64,000 nt of DNA from Calliphora vicina. Its lineage: Eukaryota > Arthropoda > Insecta > Diptera > Calliphoridae. Below, piece after piece: positions 24,125 to 34,350 of this stretch. The notes below the pieces were generated by a model. It saw nothing but the letters and a program-made list of their open reading frames with translations. It was not told the origin of the DNA and did not search any database. The number at the start of each line of letters is the position of its first letter. Positions within the stretch are counted from its first letter, which is position 1. The DNA is taken from positions 58,212,247 through 58,276,246 of the forward strand of contig NC_088784.1 in assembly GCF_958450345.1 (NCBI RefSeq), read 5' to 3'. The translations under genes and the position numbers were made by a program.

Positions 24125-24594
24125 TAGAATCACTAGGGAAAGAGTTTAAAATGCTATGCCTTGTTACGTCAAATAATAGAAAAATAAAAAAACAAATCCA
24201 AAAATACGAATAATAACAACTGAAAACTGAGAAATATTTTGTTTGTACTATATGAAATACAGTTTACTATAATCGGAGTCATTGAAATGATGCATGCAAA
24301 TCCGGTAGTGTTTCTTCAGCTCAACACCGCAGGCTGCACTTCATTCTTTAATTTTATTTTCAGGATATTTTATAAATCTTACGAGATTTTTTTCAAATGA
24401 ATATTTACACAAACAACATTTAACACGCATGTTTTTTCTTATATTTTTTAAATTGAATTTAAATTATTTTTCAATTTAGTCATGCTTTTCAATGTTTGAT
24501 GTTTTATTTCAATTGTACTTTTATTTTTTATTTTATATTAGTCTGACAATTCAAGGCATGTATAATTGAGAACATATTTTGTAGTGATTCTACC
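24125..24594. mobile_element. MITE with GTAGAATCACTA-type ends
   Basis: The left end reads TAGAATCACTAGGGA; the right end reads TAGTGATTCTACC, which is inverted. It abuts the foldback element directly. The subterminal GTATAATTGAGAACATA block is shared with the 20541-20873 arm, linking the two families. Boundaries approximate. Confidence 0.55.
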
Positions 24595-24699
24595 TTTTAT
24601 TGTTATATTATGGTAAATCACAATTTTTAATTAAATATTTGATAATTTTGAAATTTATTATCACCTCGACTTTCTGATATGAAACAGAAAATGTTACAA

Positions 24700-25064
24700 G
24701 TCCCTAAAAAGCACTTATAAGATGCAAACGCACTTCTTCTTAGCCGTGATTATTTGTCATTATAAATCATACCAAATAATTAATAAAACTCAATTATCAG
24801 ATTTCAAAAATATTTCAAATCATGGATTTTAAAACGTTTTTGGTCTCTCCTGTAATATTTCTGAAAAGGACTTTGTGCACTAACGAAATGAATAATAAAA
24901 TAAAATTTTAAGAACAAAACACACTAAAGAAATCAAATTTATTGAAAGAAGGTATGTACATCGAATTCAACTTAACGTTTGGTAAAATCATCATCAAGTT
25001 TTTAATGAATCATTAGTAAGATTTAGCCTATACTTATAGAATTATGCCGAATTTAATTTTAATT
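24700..25064. repeat. Dispersed repeat, copy 2 (partner at 4397-4775)
   Basis: Direct-orientation match to 4397-4775 with scattered differences. It lies in the right part of the hAT-like element 23096-25342, which suggests that the copy near 4.4 kb is a relic of the same element family. Confidence 0.7.
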
Positions 25065-25743
25065 TTTAATAGTGCCACACATCGTCCTCTACTAAAGAGG
25101 TTTGTATTGTAAATCAGCAGTTTAGGTTTCAAATCAGACCAATATGTACACAATGAATATTAAAAATGCGCAAAAACATGAGATTCATTAATTTTTGACA
25201 CAAATTTTAAAAACCGTTAACCGAGTGATAAAAACCGGATAAACCGGTTAACCGAAAATCAACATTTTAAATTAACCGGTTCGCAAAAAACCGAGATTTC
25301 GAAGAAAAACCGGTTTTTCTGTTAACCGGTTTATAAACACTAGCCGTGTATGAGCTTGTAGTGAGATTGTACCAGCTGCTGGTGCTTTATCAAAAATAGT
25401 TTGATATTATTTTGATTGCACCAGTATGATTGAATCGAGTGTTGTAAAATTAGCTCATAAAAGTTAAATAAAACCTAGCTTTCCTTTGTTTTCTAGCAAT
25501 TTCTTTATCCAAACGCGTTTTTTTAGTCCTTTTTCCCTTTAGGATAATAACAATAATAAATTCATTACGAATTTAATTTTTATTTATTACAACCTTTTCC
25601 ACACAATTTTTGGTAAAAAATTTATTTTGTACCAGCTTGCTGGTTGTAGTGTGTGTGTCCAGCTTAATTGCACGATGGCACACCATTGATGGTGTTGTGT
25701 ATGAGCCCTATTACTTACATAAAAACCTCAAAGTTTACATTAA

Positions 25744-26281
25744 TGCATTAAACACATTCAAGACAACAGGCTACACGACTACACGAACACAAATTCTGCT
25801 GGTTACAGTTGTAGTCGTGTGGCAGCTACATAATTATTTTAAAGACGACAGCTACAAAGTAAACAGCTGATTAATAATTCAGTGGTGCCACTTTAATAAA
25901 AAATAACCGTACAAAATTCCAAAGTAATTAAGACTGAATCAATTATTTTGAGTAAAAATATATATATGGTTATAATTAATTATGTACCTGTTATTAATTT
26001 ATTTCAATATGGTTATCAGAAACTTCTCTTAATTAAGTAAAAAAAATATATTTTTTTAAGCACTAATTTGATTTACATTTTTTTTATTATATTAGCAACA
26101 CTATTTCTGTTTTGTAGTTGACAAAAATAGAAATTAGCCTAATTCGGCTACATCGGCATGAGTAGTCGTGTGGCCGTGTAGCTGTGCTGTCGTTAAAATA
26201 ATCGTCTCCATATAAACGTGTGCATTTTATTTTTGACAGATTGAAGTTGGTAGCCTGCTGTCTTGAATGTGTTTAATGCAT
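25744..26281. mobile_element. Foldback element with TAAACACATTCAAGACA ends
   Basis: The left arm TTAAACACATTCAAGACA is followed by ACAGGCTAC. The right arm reads GTAGCCTGCTGTCTTGAATG then TGTTTAA. ATGCAT occurs at both outer junctions and may be the target duplication. The interior holds further inverted words (GGCTACACGACTACACG against GTAGTCGTGTGGCC). The 86-residue plus frame at 25610-25870 overlaps this element and is not a gene. Confidence 0.65.
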
Positions 26282-26585
26282 AAAGCTAATTTTTATTTTT
26301 GTTAAATTGTGCTATATGCTTATTTCACTGTTAGAATCGAAAAAACTCCAACTTGTAAAAAGTGCTATCTAACTATAAGCGCGAATATCAGGAATTAATA
26401 AAAACTTAACATATGTAGGATTTAGACGTCGTTTTTAAATAACATTGTAAAATAAACTTTAGTTATTACCAGGGAAACCGGAAATATGCTCTAAAAAAAT
26501 GTTTTAGGCGCTTTAAATATGCAGTAAAAACTTTAAAATATGCTCTTAAAATTTAAAAAATATGCTCTTAAAAAAACAAACTTTT

Positions 26586-26783
26586 ACATAATTTTTAGCC
26601 AAAAAAAATTTACTTAAATTTTCAAATAAAAATCGTTGTCTATTGGATCTGAAAACATTTTTAAACATAGAAAATGTTCTTTCGACATAATTTTTAGCCA
26701 AAAAAAATTTACTTAAATTTTCAAATTAAAATCGTTGTCTATTGGATCTGAAAACATTTTTAAACATAGAAAATGTTCTTTCG
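26586..26783. repeat. 99-bp tandem duplication inside the hAT copy
   Basis: A block beginning ACATAATTTTTAGCC and ending ATGTTCTTTCG appears twice head to tail with period 99 and almost no differences (CAAATAAAAA against CAAATTAAAA). Copy 1 of the element has it once, so the duplication happened after the two hAT copies separated and is recent. Confidence 0.85.
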
Positions 26784-26835
26784 ACATCAACTGATGTTAC
26801 AGGAGCAAATTTAAAAGACAATATTTCTTTAACAC
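26690..26835 (-). pseudogene. hATC remnant of the second hAT copy
   Basis: The minus-strand frame reads APVTSVDVERTFSMFKNVF, then SNRQRFLFENLSKFF, and on to VKVCFF. This is the hAT C-terminal dimerisation motif, with the frame still open. The upstream catalytic region is missing, so the copy depends on an autonomous partner. Confidence 0.8.
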
Positions 26836-26920
26836 TTAGAACGGTTAAGTTTGAATTAGAACTAAAATTTGATATTTAGATGGAGCTATTATTAAAATAG
26901 TGCTTATTTTATATTAAAAC

Positions 26921-28948
26921 CAGGGTTTACAATTGCTACTATATTAGCCGTCAATTACAGTAAATATACATTTTTATCAATCTGCATACTAAAAATATAG
27001 TTACTATTATAATTTTGTATAACTCTGCTAATTTAAATTGCTGTTACTATTCATATATTACTATACAAATTGCAATGTTAGTTTGCAATTTCTAGTAGCA
27101 GATACAACCAGTTGTCAACTCGTTATTGTAGCACAACAACCAAAATATATGTTCGTGCTATAGCAGCATACACACTTTTTTGCCGAACTAATATTGCGCG
27201 TCAGCATTCGTTTTTGTTTTGTTGTGCTAGCCATTTTCTCTGGCAGCAATTTTGGTTGCTCTGCTATGGTTGCATTGATATTTCTTGTTTTTGGCTATTT
27301 GGATGCTGCTAGTTATTTTATTGTCAAGTGTAAATATTTTTGAATCTAACTGAGATATTGACTTGCATTTTTTTTGTAAGACCAAAAATTAAAATATCTA
27401 AACAAGAAAAAAATCTTCGGAATAAATGTGGATCAAATTGTTCCTAATATGTATTTGCAATCCTATTAAAATTTTGATAAAAATTTTAGTTTTAGAAACT
27501 CAATAAATATGTAATATGTAATAAAATCTTTATTTGTTAGCAAAACTCAATGAAATTTTCAACGTTTTTTAAATTTGTCATTCCAAATTACAAAGTGTAA
27601 AAAAACTTTTCAAAAGGTCAAACGGAATCCCACAATTCCTAAAAATTTAAGCGAAAATCCCGAAAATGGTATTTTTTACAATTCTAACCATAGGGTCTAC
27701 ATTTCTTTCGGGGCTGGGAAAATACTTTGGGGATAAATAGGGAGCACATCAAGGTTTTTAAAGCTGCTTTCCGTTTTTTGATCCCAACTTTTGATTTTAG
27801 AACATGTGACCCAAAGTTAAAATTTTTTTAAAAAAATAGGTCAAATTCCGAAGGACGAAAGGCAACATGTTCAAAAAATAGGACATGTTTTTTATACCAA
27901 AATGTTCTCTGTAAAGCTACCTTACAGAAAAACATAAAATTGTTATATGTTCTTAAAGAAAGTTTTTTTTTTAATAAAAAAGAGTTAAGTCACCTTTTCA
28001 TCCAAAAAAACAGCAAAAATTTACTATTTTTTGAATTCTTAAATTGAAAATCGTTTATTTTTGGATCTATAATCGATATTACTCTGAAATATTTTGTATA
28101 TTACTGAAAATTTAGTTGTCTAACTAACAAAAAAAAATCGAGCCCGTTCGGTACAAAAGTACGACCTATATTTTTAAAAAAGCGGACCAAGGTATGGCAA
28201 AATTTTAAAATTTCAATTTTGAAATGCCTTTAACTCGAAAAGTATAAGAGATAAATAGCACACGCAAGCATATTTTTTCAAGACATAGGCGAGCGCTTTC
28301 TAAACATATAAAACTCTTTGAAATCGAATGGGAAACAAAAAAATGGCACGTGTTTAAAAATTTTGCATGTCGAAGGTACCCTATTCTGAGCCCCCATAGC
28401 GCCGCCCCTGGGGCATTTGTAGGGCCCGTTTCAATAATTTAAACTCGAATACTCCTTGGCTACGCCCGCGTCAAATATTATCCTGATCAGATCAGCCGTT
28501 TAGAAATGCCAGATTTATTTCAAAAAAATTTTGATTCTGCCCAACTGTACATTGGGTGTGTTTACTGATATGTTGTTATGCACTTATCAAGAACAGCAAC
28601 TGATAGCATCAATTGCAGAAATGTCAATTGTGCTATAGCACAACTACAGAAGTGTGTATTTTTGCTAGAAAAGTTTGCCAGCACAACAAAATAAAACGAA
28701 TGGAGTGCAATATTAGCACGACAAAAAAACTGTGTGTGCTACTAAAGCACGAACATATATTTTGGTGGATATGCAATGGATTGTGTTTGCTACTAAAAAT
28801 TGCAGACTAGCATTGCAATTTTAATAGTAATACGAACGAACAGTATGAATATTTATATTAGCTGATTGTGATGAAATGAGATAATTTCATATTTATTGCA
28901 TAGTCAAATGTAAGAAATATGTTGCTAGAGCTGAATATCGAAACCCTG
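26921..28948. mobile_element. 2028-bp hAT element nested inside the other hAT
   Basis: The termini are CAGGGTTTACAA and, inverted, CAGGGTTTCGAT. The exact 8-bp duplication ATTAAAAC flanks them (26913-26920 and 28949-28956). Inside the ends are diverged subterminal inverted regions (for example TATATGTTCGTGCT near 27145 against AGCACGAACATATA near 28745). The middle, about 27,580-28,560, resembles the CACAGT elements and includes a CATAGCGCCGCCCCTGGGGC stretch. No transposase frame survives. Confidence 0.9.
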
Positions 28949-28956
28949 ATTAAAAC

Positions 28957-29176
28957 AAGTAAGAGAGCTATATTCGGCTGTGCCGAATCTTATATACCCT
29001 TCACCTAATTATACTTCAAAATAAAAATTATATTTTAATATAAAAAGTTTAAATATTTTTAGGTGAACAAAAATTTTTTTCAGTTTTTTAATTTTTTGGA
29101 TAAAAAACTTTTTCGAATTGTTATTTAAATTTTAAAAAAAAAATTTCTGTTTTTAAAATTTTTTTTTTTTTTGGTG
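28957..29176. repeat. Truncated family B repeat inside the hAT
   Basis: AAGTAAGAGAGCTATATTCG, then GGCTGTGCCGAATC and TATATACCCTTCACC, match the start of 13427-13942. It breaks off in poly-T and the host hAT sequence resumes (AAGCCATCTATTTTTCAA). Since the 2028-bp hAT sits at its very start, the B repeat inserted first. Confidence 0.7.
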
Positions 29177-29519
29177 AAAAGCCATCTATTTTTCAATTTT
29201 GAATTTTAAACAAAGGAAGTAAAAACCTGTAACACAACAGCGAAAAATTAGTAAGACAAAATTTGTTTTTGATAAACTCAAAATATGCTATTAAACAGTA
29301 AAATATGCTCTAAAAACGCAAAATATGACATAAATATGCTCTTAAAACAAATATATGCAAAAATATGTATTTAAGGGTAAAATATGCAAAAATATGCACT
29401 AACAAATCGATGCCAAAATTCTTAAATAGTTCTGAAACGTGTAAATATCTTATCCATGTGCTCATTAGACTCACCAGAAAAAACATTCATTTGCATATTT
29501 TGGTTTCCCTGGTTATTAC

Positions 29520-30304
29520 TCTTATAGTTAACGAAAAAAACAGTTTTTTTCGCTCTCCTGTAAAATGTTGATCCTTAGCACTATTTGAATATAAACCCTC
29601 GATATAAAAAATATGTGTATTTTTTGCTTCAATTTGTTGTTATAACTCCGAAACTACTAAGCATGGGCAAAATGTTTTCAAAATTCAATCAATCGAAAGA
29701 ATAACATTAACTACTCAATTTTATGTATATTAAACAAAAAAGTAAAATGTTGTGAAAATGAGCGAATTCACTTAATTGTGAATAAATTCGAAAATAATCA
29801 ATAGATTTTTATCTTCGAAATCTTTGCGACAAAGTAATAAACCTTAACAAGTTCTGCCGTTTCGATCTTTCATGAGGTTTTTAAAACAAAAATTTGATAT
29901 TTTCGCCTAAAAAATATATTTTTTTTCTTCAATTTGTTATTATAACTCCGATTAACCGATTAAAACGCACTATATAAACAGATTGAAGGTTATGTAAGTT
30001 ACCCTTTTTGAGTTATCATAAATTATGTGGAGAAACATCTATAAAAATTCTCAATTTTAGAAAAAAATTTTAAAAAAATCTATCCATAGAATTCAAAAAT
30101 TTTACCTATATAGTGGTTAGTGAAACCTTTTTTTTCTGTTGACCTGTGTTATCGATGATGTACAGCATAAACTGACAACTTTTCTCCTTTGAGTGTATCT
30201 TCAGGAAAAATTAATAATTAATAAAAAAGGTCGAAAAATGATACTAAAAATTAATAAATGATCTAAAAATTTCACAACGCCTATTTGATTATTTTGATAC
30301 CTCA
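29520..30304. other. Intronic AT-rich sequence with a repeated block
   Basis: TTCAATTTGTTNTTATAACTC occurs near 29630 and again near 29930. A segment around 29845-29905 (TTCTGCCGTTTCGATCTTTC) resembles 21665-21725. These are decayed dispersed repeats with no coding frame. Confidence 0.5.
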
Positions 30305-30610
30305 TCAGTTCATAGCGATGATGAAAATGTTTCCGAATCGCAAACGGAGCAAAATTTTATAAACAAGTTACAAAATGCAATTACTATTGCAAGAGAAACC
30401 CTCAAAAATCGAATATAAGAAGCTGAAAATCTTTTCAATCGGGAACTAGCTTTATTTGAATCAAGTACAAAAAATTGTTGATTGTCTTTATAAAAATTTG
30501 CTGGCGATAAACCCAACATGTGTAAATTTTCTCTGAGATGTTAGATGACTTATTAAATAAAGTAATTTTAATTCTTATTCTTTTTTTTAATAAAGTAATT
30601 TTAGAATATA
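30305..30610 (+). pseudogene. Degraded hAT transposase fragment
   Basis: The frame reads a helical stretch (NFINKLQNAITIA, ELALFESSTK) with stops, then LLAINPTCVN and, after a frame change, FSEMLDDLLNKVIL. This is the order seen at the C-terminus of Ac/hobo-type transposases (xxPTSVxSERxFS ... LxDxxLxxLLxLK), with the SERxFS part lost. Downstream at about 30670-30700, TTTCCCGGGAAACC then CAAACTCTAG resembles the terminus of the 32102-35414 element. No function is likely. Confidence 0.5.
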
Positions 30611-30772
30611 CATTACTTCTCATTTATTTTTCTAGTTGTAATTAAATTTCCGAGAAAGAAATTCTTCATTCCCGTTTCCCGGGAAACCCCAAACTCTAGT
30701 TGGAAGATAAATTATTTATCACTCTAAACCGATTTCGATACACATATAAAAAATGGAGGATTTTTTACGTAC

Positions 30773-30925
30773 TTATTAACAATGACTTCAGCTGTAACTT
30801 CAGACAGTGTCTCAACGTCGATTTCACATTTTGTGTTCATCGATAATTTATAGCGATCCAATAGTTTAGTGTCCTCCAAATAGGCCGTGTAACTCACTAA
30901 AGCATTTCCAAAAGCTATAACTTTG
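30773..30925 (-). CDS. Adenosine kinase-like gene, copy 1, exon 2
   Basis: 153 nt, with acceptor TTTAG before CAAAGTT and donor GTACGT (30767-30772). The phase matches copy 2 exon 2. It reads KVIAFGNALVSYTAYL, then LLDRYKLSMNT and EVTAEVIVNK. It aligns with copy 2 throughout but is two codons shorter at its start. In ADK enzymes the GNxLLD Asp here holds the ribose hydroxyls; copy 2 has Asp 46, whereas this copy has Ser 31 (NALVS). The reading frame is otherwise intact. Confidence 0.85.
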
Positions 30926-31003
30926 CTAAATTCGAATAAATGTACAAAAATGAGATTTTTAAAGTTAATTTAATTAAATTAAGAGTTTTTATGAAAAACA
31001 TAC

Positions 31004-31062
31004 ATGTCGGTGCATTTTTTAAATGGAATACAAGACCATTGACTATGTGTTGATTGTTTCAT
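31004..31062 (-). CDS. Adenosine kinase-like gene, copy 1, exon 1 (predicted)
   Basis: An ATG at 31062 opens 19 codons plus 2 nt, ending at a GTATGT donor (30998-31003). The phase joins exon 2 exactly (AT|C) and gives a total of 368 residues, close to the 345-370 expected for ADK. The N-terminal residues (MKQSTHSQWSCIPFKKC) show no similarity to copy 2 exon 1, as expected for a poorly conserved leader. A different upstream exon remains possible. The intron to exon 2 is 78 bp. Confidence 0.55.
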
Positions 31063-32101
31063 GACTTGAAACTGTTGAAAATTTGTGTTTTTTAATGTGT
31101 TTATTTTTATTTTTATAAAACACGAGTTTTAAATGTTTGTATTATTGTTAGTTACACCAATAAACTAAAATGTATTATTTCACCTCTGCGTTTCGTAATA
31201 AACTAATTGTAAATTATGAAAAAATCTTTATCAAACCTATTCCATACCACAATCTGGCTAGGTATAAATATTTTAAATAAAAATATATTCAGCTTTATTA
31301 TGGGTTATTTTTAATATGAAACAAACATTTTTCTGTGGTTTTTAACCGCTAAAAAGTATCTTAAACTGTTCCCAATCTCTGTACAACTGTTTCTATGAGT
31401 GTATTCAATTAAAGAGCTTTTTGTATGCTTTGAAAGCTCATTTACTTGCTGTGCTTCACTATAAACTTTATCAACCGTTAAGTTCAAATATATACATATA
31501 CATGTAAATAGCACACGGTTCTCTCGTAATACGGCCGTCGCGTTGTTAGTTAAAATGCGAAGGGTAACTACATTTTTTTTTTAATTTATCCCTTTATTCA
31601 TAATCAATTTTAAATTTTATAAAACAGAATTTCCAAGGTTGGCTTCTGTTACCCCTAAAATAATCTTTCAGCTCAACCGCCGTTACTACTAACCTAGCGT
31701 TTACACATGCAAGTAACAATTCGAAAAATTCAATACATTCACATTTTTTCACTCATACAATTTGAATTTAACTGGACAGTGATTTTCGACACTTTCTTAT
31801 CCCTTGTTACAATTAATGGCGTTTGTTCTCAGGACAAAGTTGTATGAGCAAATGAAATTGTGTCATAACGAAGCAATAATACTAATAAATGGAGACTATA
31901 TCATGACAAAATTTATCAGGTATAGTCATATAGATATAGTTTTAAGACCGGTTTTAACGATATACTTTATTGCTATAATTTGTTTCATTATTCTGAAAAA
32001 ATAATGGAAAACGCTGCGTTTTCAAATCGCTTACGGTTTGGAAAACGCAAAACGTATTTCAGCATGTTCTGAAAACCACGCGATTTGCTATTGGTTTCTG
32101 T
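31063..32101. other. 5' flank of ADK copy 1
   Basis: Contains the presumed promoter of copy 1, with no recognisable core motif, and AT-rich sequence. The tail (about 32006-32100) has GAAAACGC-rich words that reappear inverted at 35423-35515, so an outer foldback element (ends CATGTTCTGAAAA at 32064 and its inverse near 35511) may enclose the 32102-35414 insertion. Confidence 0.45.
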
Positions 32102-32767
32102 TAGGGTTTTTATCCCGGGAATTCCCGGTACAAATTTCCCGGGAATTTTGCCAATTTTTCACTACCCGATTCCCGGGATTTTTAGTCGGGAATCCCGGGA
32201 ATTAAAAACTGACGAAAATACGTAGAAAACAAGTTGGAACTCTTTTTTTCACCAAAAAACAGTAAAAAGTTGTTTACAGTTTTTTGCTTATATCTCGGCA
32301 ATAATAGACCGCTTATTATTATTTATTTGGGGTTTTTCGTATGAAAATTTATAAACTGAATTCATTATTTATAGAATTTATTTCTTATTAAATCATTCAA
32401 ATTTCTTAAATTTATTCTTAAAATCCATAACAAAATAGCTTCAAAAATTTATTAACAAAAGTTGTATGAGCAAATGAAATTTTTCTTCAATTCAAATCTA
32501 GTACAAAAAAGCTTAACACAATATTTTCAATTAATTTTGTAAATGATTTGATTAAACAAAAATTTAATCATTCAAAGTTTGAATAAATTCTGTTATTAAT
32601 TTACTTTAAAATTAATTCAGTTTAAACAAAGGCTTTGGAATGAATCTAAAAAATTCAATATTATGAATGGATTTATGGAATGAAAGGCTGATATTCTTTG
32701 ATTACGGATTAAGATTTTAGTGAATTAAGCTCAAATTTTATTAATTAATACGAAGCTCAGATATTTA

Positions 32768-34341
32768 ATATTATTTGAACTTGTAGAGCCACCTGTGTCA
32801 ACATTATCTAATGATGACATATTAGATATAAGCCCAGAAGACATTAACGAAGTAATCAAGGATAATATAATATTAAAAAAATCACCTGGAAATGATTCTG
32901 TTACACCTACTATGATTAAAAACCTACCGAGTGTGGCAATAATTGTGCTGTCTACAATATTTAATGCGATCTTTAAACATGGAGTTTTTCCGACAAATTG
33001 GAAAACTTCTCAGATAATAATGATACCAAAGCCAGGTAAGGACTTGACCGTACCATCCTCCTATAGACCAATAAGCTTGCTTCCTTGCTTATCGAAACTG
33101 TTCGAAAAAGTGTTCCAAAAGAAAATCATACCATTATTACATGAGAAAATTATAATCCCAGTTCATCAATTTGGTTTCCGGGAACGCCACGGAACAATCG
33201 AACAAGTTATTCGTATAACCGGAGAGATAAGAAAATCCTTTGAATTAAAGAAATATTGTTCAGCTATATTTTTGGATGTCGCTCAAGCCTTCGACAAAGT
33301 ATGGCACAAAGGACTGGTATATAAAATAAAATGTTTGCTGCCACCATCTACTCATAAACTATTGGAATCTTATCTATCGGACCGTATATTTACAGTTAAG
33401 TACAATGATTACGTGACAAGAGAATATAGGATTGGAGCAGGAGTACCACAAGGAAGTGTTCTTGGACCTACCCTCTATTTGATTTACACCTCTGATTTGC
33501 CTACGAGCGATGAATTGACTATTTCTACATTTGCTGATGACACAGCAATTATTAGCTCGCATGAAACCCCATATATAGCATCTAGTGTACTAGATGGCTA
33601 CTTAAGATGTGTTGAAACATGGTTAAACAAATGGAGAATACGTGTAAATGAGTTAAAAAGCAAACATGTTACGTTCACACTGAGGAGGGGATGCTGTCCA
33701 CCTGTCACACTTAACAATGTTAATATACCTCAGTCCGATTATGTTACATACCTTGGTATTCACTTAGATAGAAGACTTACATGGCGCCGTCATATAGAAA
33801 CCAAGAGACTTCACATGAAGTTAAAAGCATCTAGCCTTCACTGGTTAATAAGTGACCAATCAAAGTTAAGCCTGGACTATAAAGTCACCCTGTATAAAAT
33901 CATTTTAAAACCAATTTGGACATATGGAATCCAATTGTGGGGAACGGCCAGTAATTCCAGTATTGAGCTTATACAGAGGGCCCAGTCGAAAATTCTTAGG
34001 ACCATGACGGGTGCACCATGGTACATAAGAAATGAAAACATCCACAGGGACTTGGAAGTGCCACTAGTGAAGGATGAGTTTAAGAAAGTCCGCGATAAAT
34101 ATATACTGAAACTGCAATCACACCCAAATCCGCTTGCTCGGCTTCTCGCACAGAGCCAAACCAGATCAAGGCTTTGTAGAGGAGATCTACTACCCCGCTA
34201 AGATGTGGTCCATCCATCAAACAATGCTCTCTTTAGAGAGCAATTAGTTTTAATTTTAGTTATAAGATTTAATCACTTATTGTTAGGCCTAATGATATAG
34301 GCAGATTCAATAAATAAATAAAAAGTTAAAAAAAAAAAAAA
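32768..34341 (+). mobile_element. 5'-truncated Jockey-clade LINE with 9-bp target duplication
   Basis: It ends in a poly-A tract after AATAAATAAATAAAAAG and is flanked by AGATATTTA (32759-32767 and 34342-34350). Only the 3' half of ORF2 and the 3' UTR remain. It is the same family as 38821-41594, with which it shares long identical stretches. Truncation at the 5' end during target-primed reverse transcription explains the missing endonuclease. Confidence 0.9.
32795..34201 (+). CDS. Reverse transcriptase fragment of Jockey-clade ORF2
   Basis: The reading frame is open from the truncation point (about 32774); the first codon taken here, GTG, is only a convention. It contains the RT blocks SYRPISLLPCLSKLFEK, HQFGFRERHGT, AIFLDVAQAFDKVWH, GVPQGSVLGP and the catalytic FADDTAI, then the Jockey thumb/C-terminal region with IWTYGIQLWG and TGAPWYIRN. 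There is no RNase H, as usual for Jockey. The endonuclease domain is absent, so it is not autonomous. No frameshift or stop interrupts the remaining 468 codons, which suggests a young insertion. Confidence 0.9.
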   Translation: MSTLSNDDILDISPEDINEVIKDNIILKKSPGNDSVTPTMIKNLPSVAIIVLSTIFNAIFKHGVFPTNWKTSQIIMIPKPGKDLTVPSSYRPISLLPCLSKLFEKVFQKKIIPLLHEKIIIPVHQFGFRERHGTIEQVIRITGEIRKSFELKKYCSAIFLDVAQAFDKVWHKGLVYKIKCLLPPSTHKLLESYLSDRIFTVKYNDYVTREYRIGAGVPQGSVLGPTLYLIYTSDLPTSDELTISTFADDTAIISSHETPYIASSVLDGYLRCVETWLNKWRIRVNELKSKHVTFTLRRGCCPPVTLNNVNIPQSDYVTYLGIHLDRRLTWRRHIETKRLHMKLKASSLHWLISDQSKLSLDYKVTLYKIILKPIWTYGIQLWGTASNSSIELIQRAQSKILRTMTGAPWYIRNENIHRDLEVPLVKDEFKKVRDKYILKLQSHPNPLARLLAQSQTRSRLCRGDLLPR

Positions 34342-34350
34342 AGATATTTA

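Larger units (their letters stand above)
23096..25342. mobile_element. hAT-like non-autonomous element with AACCGG-rich ends
   Basis: The ends are TAGTATTTATAAA and, inverted, TAGTGTTTATAAA. The exact 8-bp duplication GCCGTGTA flanks them (23088-23095 and 25343-25350). Both subterminal regions are rich in ACCGGTT/GGTTAACC motifs in both orientations, probably transposase-binding sites. Two other elements (23487-24123 and 24125-24594) and a dispersed repeat (24700-25064) lie inside. No transposase remnant was recognised. A decayed relative is near 35517-35625. Confidence 0.88.
26470..29511 (-). mobile_element. Deleted hAT transposon, CAGGGAAACC family, copy 2, with nested insertions
   Basis: Perfect ends CAGGGAAACC and, inverted, CAGGGAAACC, with an exact 8-bp duplication GTTATTAC (26462-26469 and 29512-29519). 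Without its insertions it is collinear with the 828-bp copy at 9423-10250 and shares the AATATGC subterminal motifs. It contains a 99-bp tandem duplication, then a family B fragment and a second hAT element inserted at the B fragment's start. The minus-strand hATC remnant is retained. Confidence 0.92.
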
